Assembly: GCA_035533335.1 (NCBI GenBank)
Contig: DATLUC010000105.1
Location: forward strand, 1-14,451
Reading direction: 5' to 3'
From: DATKSS01 sp035533335
GTDB taxonomy: Bacteria; Chloroflexota; Dormibacteria; Dormibacterales; Dormibacteraceae
Length of the DNA: 14,451 nucleotides
The notes under the pieces are model-generated. The model was not told the DNA's origin, made no database searches, and was given only the letters and a program-made list of their open reading frames with translations. The position numbers were made by a program, and so were the translations under genes. Shown here piece after piece: positions 7,041 through 14,210 of this stretch. Each line of letters starts with the position of its first letter. The stretch's first letter is position 1.

Positions 7041-8175
7041 CCGCACTCCGATTGTTGCCTAGTGCCGACCCTGAGCCGTGCCTCGCGATGCTCAGGAGGA
7101 CGCCGACGGCCGCCAATTCGGTCGCCACAGCCGTGCCCCCATAGCTGAAGAACGGCAGCGGAACCCCAGTGATGGGCAGCGTGTTGCTGACCGTCGCCAT
7201 GTTGAGGAGCGCTTCGAAAGCGATCCAGGTCGTGATCGCGGCGGCGAGCGACATCCCGAACCTGTCCGGGGCGCGCAGCGAGGCCCGGTAGCCGCGCACC
7301 GAGAAGAGGAGGAAGCCGAGCATGACGAGCGTGGTGCCCACCAGGCCGGTCTCCTCGCCCACGATGGCGAAGATGAAGTCGGTGTGCGCCTCGGGGAGCC
7401 AGCCGTACTTCTCGATCGAGTGGCCGATACCCACCCCGAAGATGCCGCCGGAGGCCAGACCGTAGATCGACTGCGTGGCCTGGAACCCCGCGCCGAGGGG
7501 GTCGGCGAACGGGTTCTTGAAGGAGGTCAGACGCGCGAAGCGGTAGGGCTCCAGGATCGTGACCGCCACGAAGGCCAGGCCCAGCCCCGCCAGCAGCAGC
7601 ACGATGTGGCGCAGCCTGCCGCCACCGGCCCAGTACGCGCTCATGAAGACGCCAACGATCACGACCGCCGTGCCGAGGTCCCGCTCGAGCATCAGCAGCA
7701 CGAGCACTCCGACCAGCATCGCCGCGAACGGCACGAAAGTCCTCTGGAAGTCGCCCATGCGCTCGGCGTTGCGGTCGACCCAGTGGGCGACGAACACGGC
7801 GAAGGCGAGCTTGCCCAGCTCCGCCGGCTGAAAAGTGCCCAATGGTCCGGCGTCGAACCAGCGGCGGGCTCCGTTCACGGAAACGCCCAGGTGCGGCACG
7901 AGGACGAGGATCATCAGCAGGGCGACGGTCACCGCCCCTGCCGGCGCGAGCGGGCGCAGGCGGCGGTAGTCGATGCGGCCCAGCACGAACAGGGCGATGA
8001 ACCCGAACACCATCCACAGGGCCTGCCTCTCCGCGTAGTAGAAGGCCGACTGGTGCTGTGTGTAGGCGAACGCCACGCTCGCGCTCGTCACCATGACCAG
8101 CCCCGCCCCGCAAAGTAGCACCGTGGTGAAGAGCAGCAGGCGGTCGGGCTGGCGGCCGCGCGCTGCCTCGCTCAC
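6961..8175 (-). CDS. ftsW: Septal peptidoglycan polymerase FtsW (SEDS family)
   Basis: FtsW polymerises lipid II into glycan strands at the septum together with its class B PBP partner. The 404-residue polytopic protein has about ten hydrophobic segments and SEDS signatures: NGARRWFDAGPLGTFQPAELGKLA (101-124), ERDLGTA (164-170), LPEAHTDFIFAIVGEETG (260-277; D266 is in the position of the catalytic Asp of SEDS enzymes) and GVPLPFFSYGGTA (337-349). The genomic context (murD-ftsW-murG) favours FtsW over RodA. The GTG start at 8175-8173 forms GTGA with the murD stop and has AGGAGGT 8 nt upstream. The last 26 residues, polar and Arg-rich, are encoded within the murG overlap. A single-base change could have extended an older, shorter tail. 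Confidence 0.95.
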   Translation of the reverse strand: MSEAARGRQPDRLLLFTTVLLCGAGLVMVTSASVAFAYTQHQSAFYYAERQALWMVFGFIALFVLGRIDYRRLRPLAPAGAVTVALLMILVLVPHLGVSVNGARRWFDAGPLGTFQPAELGKLAFAVFVAHWVDRNAERMGDFQRTFVPFAAMLVGVLVLLMLERDLGTAVVIVGVFMSAYWAGGGRLRHIVLLLAGLGLAFVAVTILEPYRFARLTSFKNPFADPLGAGFQATQSIYGLASGGIFGVGIGHSIEKYGWLPEAHTDFIFAIVGEETGLVGTTLVMLGFLLFSVRGYRASLRAPDRFGMSLAAAITTWIAFEALLNMATVSNTLPITGVPLPFFSYGGTAVATELAAVGVLLSIARHGSGSALGNNRSADETFDSWRRDRRAPVSGARGRASLSR

Positions 8176-9437
8176 GCCGCGAACCTCCTGCGAACCAGCT
8201 CTTTGAACTGGTTGCCGCGGTCCTCGAAGTCCTTGAACATGTCGAAGCTCTTGTAGGCGGGACTGAGGAGTACGACTCCGGCATCGCGCGACAGCCCGGC
8301 CGCGAGCGCTACCGCCTCCTCGAGGTCTTTCGCGCGCACGACCTTCGGGTGTGCGCTCAGCTCCCTCGCGAGCAGTTCGGCTGAGGCTCCCATGAGGACG
8401 ACGGCCTCAGTGTTCGCCAGCACGTCGGCGACCCAGTCGCGCAGGTCGAAATCGCTGCCGTAGCCACCCGCGATCAGCACCACCGGCGCCCCCGGAAAAG
8501 CGGCCAGCGCGACGCGGCCGGCATCCGGGTTGGTTGCCTTGGAGTCGTTGTACCAGCGCACGCCCGCCCATTCCCCGACGAGCTCGAGCCGGTGCTCAAC
8601 GCCTTTGAAGGAGCGGATCGCGCCGTCGATCGCATCGTCGGTCAGACCGGCGATCCGCCCCACCGCAGCAGCCGCCAGCGCGTTCTCCATGTTGTGCCGG
8701 CCGGGCAGGGGCATGGGCGGTATGGGCTGGTGGTGGTCGAACCACACGACCTGGGCTTGCGTCCTGGTGGCTAGACCTCGCACCACCTTGTCGCCGCCGT
8801 TGAGTACCGCGAAATCCTCCGGGCCCGCAAACTCGATGGCGCGCGCCTTGAGGTCGACGTAGCGCTCGAACGTCTTGTGGCGGTCAAGGTGGTCCGGCGT
8901 GATGTTGAGGATCACGCCGACGTGGAGCTTCGGCCGCTCCACCGACTCGAGCTGGAAGCTCGAGAGCTCCAGCACGACCCAGTGCTCGGGCGTGATCTCA
9001 TCGAGGCGGTCGAGGACCGTTTCACCGATGTTGCCGCCTACCATCACCGGCCGTTTGCCGGCACCGAGCACGACGCCGGTGAGAGCGGTCGTCGTGGTCT
9101 TGCCGTTGGTGCCCGTGATTCCGACGACCGTGCCCGGACAGAGCCTGAGAAAGAGGTCGATCTCGCTCGACACCCGGACGCCGCGCGCGCGAGCGTCGGC
9201 CAGCAACGGGGAGTCCCACGGCACGCCCGGGCTCGCGTACACCACGTCAATCCCGTCCAGGACCGATGGGTCGTATCCGCCGAGCCTGAGCTCCACGGTC
9301 GCCGGCATGCGCGCAGTGGCGGATGCGACCTCGGAAACGGACCTGCGATCGGTGACGCGCACGGACTCACCGGAGGCCACCAGGTGGTTGGCCAGCGCGA
9401 CGCCGCTGCGGGCCGCGCCCACCACGAGTGCCCTCAA
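8172..9437 (-). CDS. murD: UDP-N-acetylmuramoyl-L-alanine--D-glutamate ligase MurD
   Basis: MurD adds D-Glu to UDP-MurNAc-L-Ala with ATP. The 421-residue protein has an N-terminal Rossmann-type domain (VVGAARSGVALA, 5-16), the P-loop GTNGKTTTT (109-117), ELSSFQLE (157-164), NITPDHLDRH (178-187), the expected carbamylated Lys K197 in YVDLKARA, and the C-terminal NDSKATNPDA and AGGYGSDFD motifs. The start is TTG at 9437-9435. It overlaps the mraY stop as TTGA and has no clear Shine-Dalgarno, so it depends on coupling. A GTG pair four codons in is possible but would cut into the Rossmann strand. The stop overlaps ftsW as GTGA. Confidence 0.95.
   Translation of the reverse strand: MRALVVGAARSGVALANHLVASGESVRVTDRRSVSEVASATARMPATVELRLGGYDPSVLDGIDVVYASPGVPWDSPLLADARARGVRVSSEIDLFLRLCPGTVVGITGTNGKTTTTALTGVVLGAGKRPVMVGGNIGETVLDRLDEITPEHWVVLELSSFQLESVERPKLHVGVILNITPDHLDRHKTFERYVDLKARAIEFAGPEDFAVLNGGDKVVRGLATRTQAQVVWFDHHQPIPPMPLPGRHNMENALAAAAVGRIAGLTDDAIDGAIRSFKGVEHRLELVGEWAGVRWYNDSKATNPDAGRVALAAFPGAPVVLIAGGYGSDFDLRDWVADVLANTEAVVLMGASAELLARELSAHPKVVRAKDLEEAVALAAGLSRDAGVVLLSPAYKSFDMFKDFEDRGNQFKELVRRRFAA
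8184..8190 (-). promoter_or_regulatory. Strong Shine-Dalgarno of ftsW
   Basis: The minus strand reads AGGAGGT followed by TCGCGGC and the GTG start. This near-consensus site lies inside the end of murD and confirms the GTG choice. Most other coupled genes in the block lack such a site. Confidence 0.75.
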
Positions 9438-10390
9438 GTGGCCAGCCGCGCCACCCCGACAGCGGCCAGCGCCGAGACTATCCCCGCGCCCCAGAAGGAG
9501 AGCGCGATGCGATTCTCAGACCAACCCTCGTGGTGGAACGTGTAGTGGATCGGGGTCATCTTGAAAATGCGGCGACCGCCGCTGACCTTGAAATAGGCCA
9601 CTTGAATGATGACAGACAACGTCTCGATCACAAACACCAGGCCGACGAGGGGCAGCAGCAGAACCAGACCCTGCTGGATGGCCATCGCCGCGACGGCGTA
9701 ACCGATGGCCAGGGCGCCGGTGTCGCCCATGAACACGCGGGCCGGATGGCGATTGAACACCAGGAACGCCACCAGCGCGCCGCACAGGCTCATCGCGACC
9801 GCCTTCTCGCCGGCCGGCGCACCGGGCAACAAGAGCACGGTGGCCGCGACCGCGATCACCGACAGGCCGCCGGCCAGACCATCCATGCCGTCTGCCAGGT
9901 TGACGGCGTTGGCGGTGCCCACGATCGCAATCACTGCCAGCGGAAACACCACCCAGGGCGTGGCCGGAAGAAAGAGCTGGTGCGACGGGCCCTGCACGGT
10001 GGCAAGCCAGGCGACCGGGATGGCAAGCACGACCTGGACCGGGAACTTGAGGCGCGCCGGGATCCCCAGGGCGCCGACCTGTAGCTTGGAGCGGTCGTCG
10101 AAGAAGCCGATCACGCCGCCGGCGACCAGGCCGGCGGTGGCGGGCAGCGCGCCCTGGTGCCCCGCCAGCGCAGCCAGCACGCCGCCGAGCACGGCTACAC
10201 CGACGAACAGGATGCCGCCGCCGGTCGGGGTGCCCGCCTTCTTCTGGTGGCTGTGCGGCAGCTCGGCCTGGATCACCTGGCCCGACTTCCAGCGCCGCAG
10301 CCCTCGGATCAGCCACGGATAAAGGACGACTGCGATGACCAGCGTGACGGTGAAAGTGATCAGGTCTAGAAGCACGGCTTCTGGGATCAA
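9434..10390 (-). CDS. mraY: Phospho-MurNAc-pentapeptide transferase MraY
   Basis: MraY transfers phospho-MurNAc-pentapeptide from UDP to undecaprenyl phosphate, giving lipid I. The 318-residue polytopic protein has SHQKKAGTPTGGG (47-59), FFDDRSKL (96-103, with the conserved DD pair), NAVNLADGMDGLAGG (161-175) and VFMGDTGALAIG (219-230, with the catalytic-site Asp). About ten hydrophobic segments are visible. The normal KMxPIHHHFExxGW motif reads KMTPIHYTFHHEGW (277-290), so two of the three His are changed. The TTG start at 10390-10388 overlaps the murF stop as TTGA; a GTG five codons later is the alternative. The open frame continues upstream inside murF but is not MraY-like there. Confidence 0.93.
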   Translation of the reverse strand: MIPEAVLLDLITFTVTLVIAVVLYPWLIRGLRRWKSGQVIQAELPHSHQKKAGTPTGGGILFVGVAVLGGVLAALAGHQGALPATAGLVAGGVIGFFDDRSKLQVGALGIPARLKFPVQVVLAIPVAWLATVQGPSHQLFLPATPWVVFPLAVIAIVGTANAVNLADGMDGLAGGLSVIAVAATVLLLPGAPAGEKAVAMSLCGALVAFLVFNRHPARVFMGDTGALAIGYAVAAMAIQQGLVLLLPLVGLVFVIETLSVIIQVAYFKVSGGRRIFKMTPIHYTFHHEGWSENRIALSFWGAGIVSALAAVGVARLAT

Positions 10391-11724
10391 GGCGAGGTCA
10401 GCTCCCTCACGACTTCTTCGAGGTGGATCCCGTGCGATGCCTTGACCAGCACGCGGTCGCCATCGTGGCCGTTGCGCCTGACCCATTCCACCGCGGCCCC
10501 ACGATCGGGCACCAGCTCCGCGCCGGCCGACTCGGCGAGGATGCGCGCCTGGTCGCCGTCGATGACGCACACGGCGTCGAACACTTCGGCGGCGCGGCGC
10601 CCGACGCGCCGGTGCGACTCCTCGGACAGCTCCCCCAGCTCCCCCATCTGGCCGAGCACCGCCAGCAACCGCCCGCGGCGCGGCGCCTCCGCCATCGCTT
10701 CGAACGCTGCGAGCATCGATTCGGGGCTGGCGTTGTAGGCGTCGTCGATGATCGAGTAGCCCGCGGCCACGGGCACCTCCTGCAGCCTGTGATCGACCGC
10801 CACCCCGGCCAGGGCGATCGCTCCCTCCGAGAGCGGCAGGCCCGCGAACTCCGCCGCGGCCAGCGCCGCGGTCGCGTTCAGAGCCTGGTGGCGGCCGTCC
10901 AGCGTGAGGCGCACCGGAACGCCCCGCACCGAGAACTCGCAACCTCCACCGGTCAGCGAGCGGTAGCCCTCGACGCGGTAATCGCCTTTCTCGAGGCCGA
11001 AGCTCACGATTCCGGCCGAGGTCATGCGGGCGAGCAAAGAGAAGAACTCGTTGTCGGCGTTCAGCACGGCCAGGCCGTCTTCCGGCAGCGAGGATACGAG
11101 CTCGCCTTTGGCCCGAGCGAGCTGCTCGTGGGACGAGAAGAACTCCATGTGCACGGTGCCCACGTTGGTCACGATCCCGATCGAAGGTTTCGCGAGAGCG
11201 GCCAGCCGGGCGATGTCACCGGTTCGCTGCATCCCCAGCTCGAGCACGAGCGCAGTGTGGTGAGGCTCCAGCCTCAACATGGTCAGCGGGACGCCGGTCT
11301 CGGTGTTGAGGTTTCCCATCGAACGCAGGACCTCGAAGCGCCGCGCGAGGATTGCGGCGACCATCTCTTTGGTGGACGTCTTGCCATTGCTGCCCGTGAC
11401 GCCGACGACCAGCGGTCGCACGCGCTGCAGCGCATAGCCGGCCAGCGTGTAGAGCGCGGCCCAGGTGTCCGGCACGAGGATCTCGACGATGCCGGATGGT
11501 ATTTCCATCCTGCGCTGCACGACGACCGCGGCCGCGCCGCGGGAGATCGCGTCGCTGACGAATCGGTGGCCGTCCGTCTCGGCGCCACGCAGCGCGAAGA
11601 AGAGACCACCGCGAGCGACCTCGCGCGAGTCGGTGTGAAAAGTCGAGAAGGTGTTACCGACCTGGGTGCCGCCGACCTCGCCGCCCCCGGTCGCCTCGAG
11701 GATCTCGAGGAGACTCAGCTTCAT
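10387..11724 (-). CDS. murF: UDP-MurNAc-tripeptide--D-Ala-D-Ala ligase MurF
   Basis: MurF adds the D-Ala-D-Ala made by Ddl, completing the UDP-MurNAc-pentapeptide. The 445-residue protein has an N-terminal domain with TDSR (31-34), the P-loop GSNGKTSTKEM (111-121), GNLNTETGVPLTML (137-150), LELGMQRTGDI (161-171), TNVGTVHMEFF (186-196), the expected carbamylated Lys in RAKGEL (204-209), DDAYNASPESM and a C-terminal LVKASHGIHLEEVV. The NTETGVP and DDAYNASP motifs distinguish MurF from MurE. The family's KGSR near the end is KASH here. ATG at 11724-11722 follows ftsI by 16 nt without a visible Shine-Dalgarno. No murE lies between ftsI and murF. Confidence 0.95.
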   Translation of the reverse strand: MKLSLLEILEATGGGEVGGTQVGNTFSTFHTDSREVARGGLFFALRGAETDGHRFVSDAISRGAAAVVVQRRMEIPSGIVEILVPDTWAALYTLAGYALQRVRPLVVGVTGSNGKTSTKEMVAAILARRFEVLRSMGNLNTETGVPLTMLRLEPHHTALVLELGMQRTGDIARLAALAKPSIGIVTNVGTVHMEFFSSHEQLARAKGELVSSLPEDGLAVLNADNEFFSLLARMTSAGIVSFGLEKGDYRVEGYRSLTGGGCEFSVRGVPVRLTLDGRHQALNATAALAAAEFAGLPLSEGAIALAGVAVDHRLQEVPVAAGYSIIDDAYNASPESMLAAFEAMAEAPRRGRLLAVLGQMGELGELSEESHRRVGRRAAEVFDAVCVIDGDQARILAESAGAELVPDRGAAVEWVRRNGHDGDRVLVKASHGIHLEEVVRELTSP

Positions 11725-11740
11725 TAGATAAGTAGAACTG

Positions 11741-13504
11741 TTAGGAGGGGTCCGGTGTTATGCGCCAGTCCACGACCATCGCCTGGGCGATCTTCTGCCA
11801 GATCGGGCCGGCGGTGATGTAGCCGTCGTTGAGCGTCCAGTCGCGGGCGCTCCCCGGGGCGTGGGGCTTGCGGACCACGACCAGCATGGTGAATCGTGGA
11901 TGCTGCGCCGGCAGGAAGCCGACGAACGACGCCCACACGTCCTGCGTGTACTGACCGTTGACGGGGATCTGCGAGCTACCGGTTTTGGCGGTCTGGTCGA
12001 GCCCGAAGCCCTTGACGATCGATGTGAATCCCGAGCCGTGCTGGACGACCGCTTCCATCATCGTGGTCATCTGCGCCGCCGCCGCCGGGCTTATGACCTG
12101 GCGCTGCGGCTGCAGGAGCAGCGGGTTGATCTGCGTTCCAATCCGCTCGACCACGTGAGGCGGCGCGTACTTGCCGCCGTTGGCGATCACGTTGACCGCC
12201 GACAGCATCTGGACCATGTTGACGTCGATGCCCTGGCCGAAAGACGAGGTCGCGTACTGCGAATCAGGCATCTGGGACGGCGCAGGGGGCGCCACGGCAT
12301 CTTCGGCGGCCACGTCGATTCTGCTCGGCTTGGTCAGCCCGAATCGCTGCAGGTAGTTGTAGAAGGCCGCGTGCCCCTCCGCCTGCATCGCCTTCATCGC
12401 GCCGACGTTCAGCGAGTGCTCCAGCACGTAGGTGTAGTCGATGTTGCCGTGGTTTCGCCGGTCCCAGTCGTAGATCCGGTAGCCGCCCACCGACAGGTAG
12501 CCGGGGTCGTTGATCACCGTGTTGGGCGTGATCGCGCCCGAGTTGATGGCGCCGGCCAGCGTGACGACCTTCATCACCGAACCGGGCTCGTAGACGGAGC
12601 TCGCCACGTTGTCGAGGAACAACGATGGGTCCGTCTGGTTGAAGCTGTTGGCGTTGTAGCTCGGGTAGTCGGCCCACGCGACGATGCCGCCGGTCGACGG
12701 GTCCATGACCAGCACGCTGCCGCTCTCCGCCTTGTCCTTCTTGACGCCGTCGGCCAGCGCCTGCTCGGCGGCGTACTGGATGTTGGCGTCGAGCGAGAGC
12801 ACGAGGTCGGAGCCGTTGACAGGGTCCTGCTGGCTATGGGTGCCGAGCACGATCTCGCGGTTGGCGAGGTCGCGGTAGCTCGAGATGTAGCCAGGCGTCC
12901 CCGCCAGGACGTTCTGATACTCGGCCTCCAGCCCGTACTGGCCGTCGCCGTTGTAGTTGACGAAGCCCAGCAGGTTGGCGGCCAGCGTCGTGCCCGCGCC
13001 CGCGCCGGGCAGGTAGGCCCGCTGCGTGTCAGCTTCGAGCCCGACGCCGGGAAGCTGTAGTGCGCGCAGCTTGTCGGCCTTGTCTTGCGAGAAACGCCGG
13101 GCGATGTACGCGAACTTGGCGCCGGACGCAAGCGTGGTCATGACCGAGCCCTTGTCGACCCCCAACACGGACGCCAGGCCGCCGGCGACCTGGTCGCGCT
13201 GGGCCGCGGTGACCTGGTCCGGCGAGACGAACGCCGAATAGACGGTCGTGTTGACCACCAGCTGAGTGAGGTTGCGGTCGAGGATCACGCCGCGCGTGGC
13301 AGGCAGGTCGACCACCTGGCGGTACTGGGCCTGTGCCTGCTCGGCGAGCTGGCCGTGCTCGATCACCTGCCAGTAGGCGAGCCTGACCCAGATCGATCCT
13401 GCCAGCACGAGCGCGATCACCAGCATCGAGAGGATGCGGATCCGCGCCGAGTCAACACGTTCAACGCGACCCGGGCGTCTCGCTCCGAGCGCCCTGCTCG
13501 ACAC
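11741..13504 (-). CDS. ftsI: Class B penicillin-binding protein FtsI/PBP2B (septal transpeptidase)
   Basis: This is the D,D-transpeptidase that cross-links septal peptidoglycan, partner of FtsW. The 587-residue protein has a short cytoplasmic N-terminus, one membrane helix (about 23-47), a pedestal domain starting PATRGVILDRN (68-78), and a transpeptidase domain with S309-V-M-K312 (EPGSVMK), S364-L-N366 and K508-T-G510. There is no PASTA domain after the transpeptidase domain, unlike B. subtilis PBP2B. The GTG start at 13504-13502 shares one base with the upstream stop (TAGTG). No Shine-Dalgarno is evident, so translation is probably coupled. Position after the FtsL-like gene and before murF supports the FtsI role over an elongation PBP2. 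Confidence 0.94.
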   Translation of the reverse strand: MSSRALGARRPGRVERVDSARIRILSMLVIALVLAGSIWVRLAYWQVIEHGQLAEQAQAQYRQVVDLPATRGVILDRNLTQLVVNTTVYSAFVSPDQVTAAQRDQVAGGLASVLGVDKGSVMTTLASGAKFAYIARRFSQDKADKLRALQLPGVGLEADTQRAYLPGAGAGTTLAANLLGFVNYNGDGQYGLEAEYQNVLAGTPGYISSYRDLANREIVLGTHSQQDPVNGSDLVLSLDANIQYAAEQALADGVKKDKAESGSVLVMDPSTGGIVAWADYPSYNANSFNQTDPSLFLDNVASSVYEPGSVMKVVTLAGAINSGAITPNTVINDPGYLSVGGYRIYDWDRRNHGNIDYTYVLEHSLNVGAMKAMQAEGHAAFYNYLQRFGLTKPSRIDVAAEDAVAPPAPSQMPDSQYATSSFGQGIDVNMVQMLSAVNVIANGGKYAPPHVVERIGTQINPLLLQPQRQVISPAAAAQMTTMMEAVVQHGSGFTSIVKGFGLDQTAKTGSSQIPVNGQYTQDVWASFVGFLPAQHPRFTMLVVVRKPHAPGSARDWTLNDGYITAGPIWQKIAQAMVVDWRITPDPS

Positions 13505-14037
13505 TACTTGGTGGTCGCCGCCATGACGTCGCGCGTGTTGCCAACCGTATTGACGACGGCTGCGACAGCCTTCATCCAGAGAGGGGTCGTGTCTCCCGCC
13601 GAAGCGCCCACGGGCGCGCCCAGGTCGATCGCCAGCGGCTGGCCCGGGACGTACCTGGCCGGCGCCACGCGCTGCAGGCCGCTCTGCGCGGCTTGCTGCT
13701 GCACCTGGGCGGGAGCGTGCGCCGTGACCTCCTGGTAGCGGAGCTGGTCCTGGACCGCCATGAGCTGGCTCTGCTGGTCCTGGAGCTGGGCTATCTGGTA
13801 CGACGACTGTGTGATCTGGGCCGCCAGGGCCAAGTAGAAGAGCACGACGATGACGATCGCGCCCAGGCCGAGGTAGGCGTGCCCGAAACCGGTCAGGCGC
13901 AGGCGGCTCGCGGCCGCCGAGCCGGCGACCTGGACGAATCCGCGCGTGCGGCGACGCCGCCGCGGCGGTGCGCTGACGTGGGGAGCGCTGCCTGAGACGA
14001 TCAGGCGGCGCCGGGCCAGTATTCGGGTCGATGTCAA
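13504..14037 (-). CDS. FtsL-like bitopic divisome protein
   Basis: This 177-residue product (from the TTG at 14037-14035) has an Arg-rich cytoplasmic N-terminus (RRRRRTR, about 26-32), one membrane helix (about 54-74, YLGLGAIVIVVLFYLALAA) and a Gln-rich coiled-coil-like stretch (about 75-105), followed by a short globular tail. The topology and position between rsmH and ftsI are those of FtsL, though sequence identity to known FtsL cannot be judged by eye. The start is uncertain. The TTG has GAGGA 7 nt upstream. An ATG at 14109 and a GTG at 14196 are in frame, but they lie at the edge of or inside the inverted-repeat cluster, and the extra segment has lower third-position GC. The stop overlaps ftsI by one base. 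Confidence 0.78.
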   Translation of the reverse strand: MTSTRILARRRLIVSGSAPHVSAPPRRRRRTRGFVQVAGSAAASRLRLTGFGHAYLGLGAIVIVVLFYLALAAQITQSSYQIAQLQDQQSQLMAVQDQLRYQEVTAHAPAQVQQQAAQSGLQRVAPARYVPGQPLAIDLGAPVGASAGDTTPLWMKAVAAVVNTVGNTRDVMAATTK

Positions 14038-14043
14038 GACGTA

Positions 14044-14049
14044 TTCCTC
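14044..14049 (-). promoter_or_regulatory. Shine-Dalgarno supporting the TTG start of the ftsL-like gene
   Basis: The minus strand reads GAGGAA about 6-7 nt before the TTG at 14037. Neither the in-frame ATG at 14109 nor the GTG at 14196 has a well-spaced site, so this sequence decides the start I chose. Confidence 0.45.
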
Positions 14050-14100
14050 ATGTGTTGCTGCGACGTGTGCTGTGACGTTGCTGCGTTGGTGGCTGGTGGT

Positions 14101-14200
14101 CTTCCCCATCCGGCGCTCGCGCCACCTTCCCCGCAAGCGGGGAAGTCCCCTATTAGAGGGGTGGTGCCTGGTGGCCGGAGGGGTTGTGCCGGCCACCAGG
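14101..14200. repeat. Cluster of four inverted repeats (REP-like palindromic element)
   Basis: Four stem-loops are packed into 100 nt. They are GGCGC/GCGCC (14112-14123), CTTCCCCGC/GCGGGGAAG with a 2-nt centre (14126-14145), CCCCT/AGGGG (14147-14161) and a perfect 12-bp CCTGGTGGCCGG/CCGGCCACCAGG with a 10-nt loop (14167-14200). The heptamer CTTCCCC also occurs at 14101-14107. The style, short GC palindromes separated by CCACC/GGTGG-like links, resembles dispersed REP-type repeats common in GC-rich bacterial genomes. It lies in the transcribed leader between rsmH and the ftsL-like gene and has no terminal U-tract. Confidence 0.7.
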
Positions 14201-14210
14201 ACTTGTGGAG

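Larger units (their letters stand above)
14038..14210 (-). other. Leader between rsmH and the ftsL-like gene
   Basis: This stretch of about 170 nt holds the inverted-repeat cluster (14101-14200) and the GAGGA site before the TTG. Between them (14051-14100) a segment has imperfect direct repeats of CGCAGCAAC. I see no convincing -35/-10 pair and no second gene. Confidence 0.5.

Noticed and set aside
10391..10942. Upstream extension of the mraY frame (also the upstream extensions of ftsQ and ddl)
   Set aside because: The extra sequence is an alternative frame of murF (or of ddl and murB) with Arg/Gly/Ala-rich composition; homologs start at the coupled TTG or ATG codons.
10423..11727. 434-codon plus-strand open frame opposite murF
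   Set aside because: Antisense shadow of a gene with clear MurF motifs; the product is low-complexity His/Arg/Glu/Gln-rich and has no recognisable family.
11861..13060. 399-codon plus-strand open frame opposite ftsI
   Set aside because: Antisense shadow; the product is Val/Arg/Asp/His-rich with no domain, while the minus strand encodes the three penicillin-binding motifs.
14032..14037. TTGACA on the minus strand as a -35 box
   Set aside because: It coincides with the likely TTG start of the ftsL-like gene, and no -10-like hexamer follows at 16-19 nt.
14034..14051. Five-codon leader peptide MRNTS overlapping the ftsL-like TTG as TTGA
   Set aside because: The overlap form matches other junctions, but an ORF this short occurs easily by chance and its ATG has no ribosome site.
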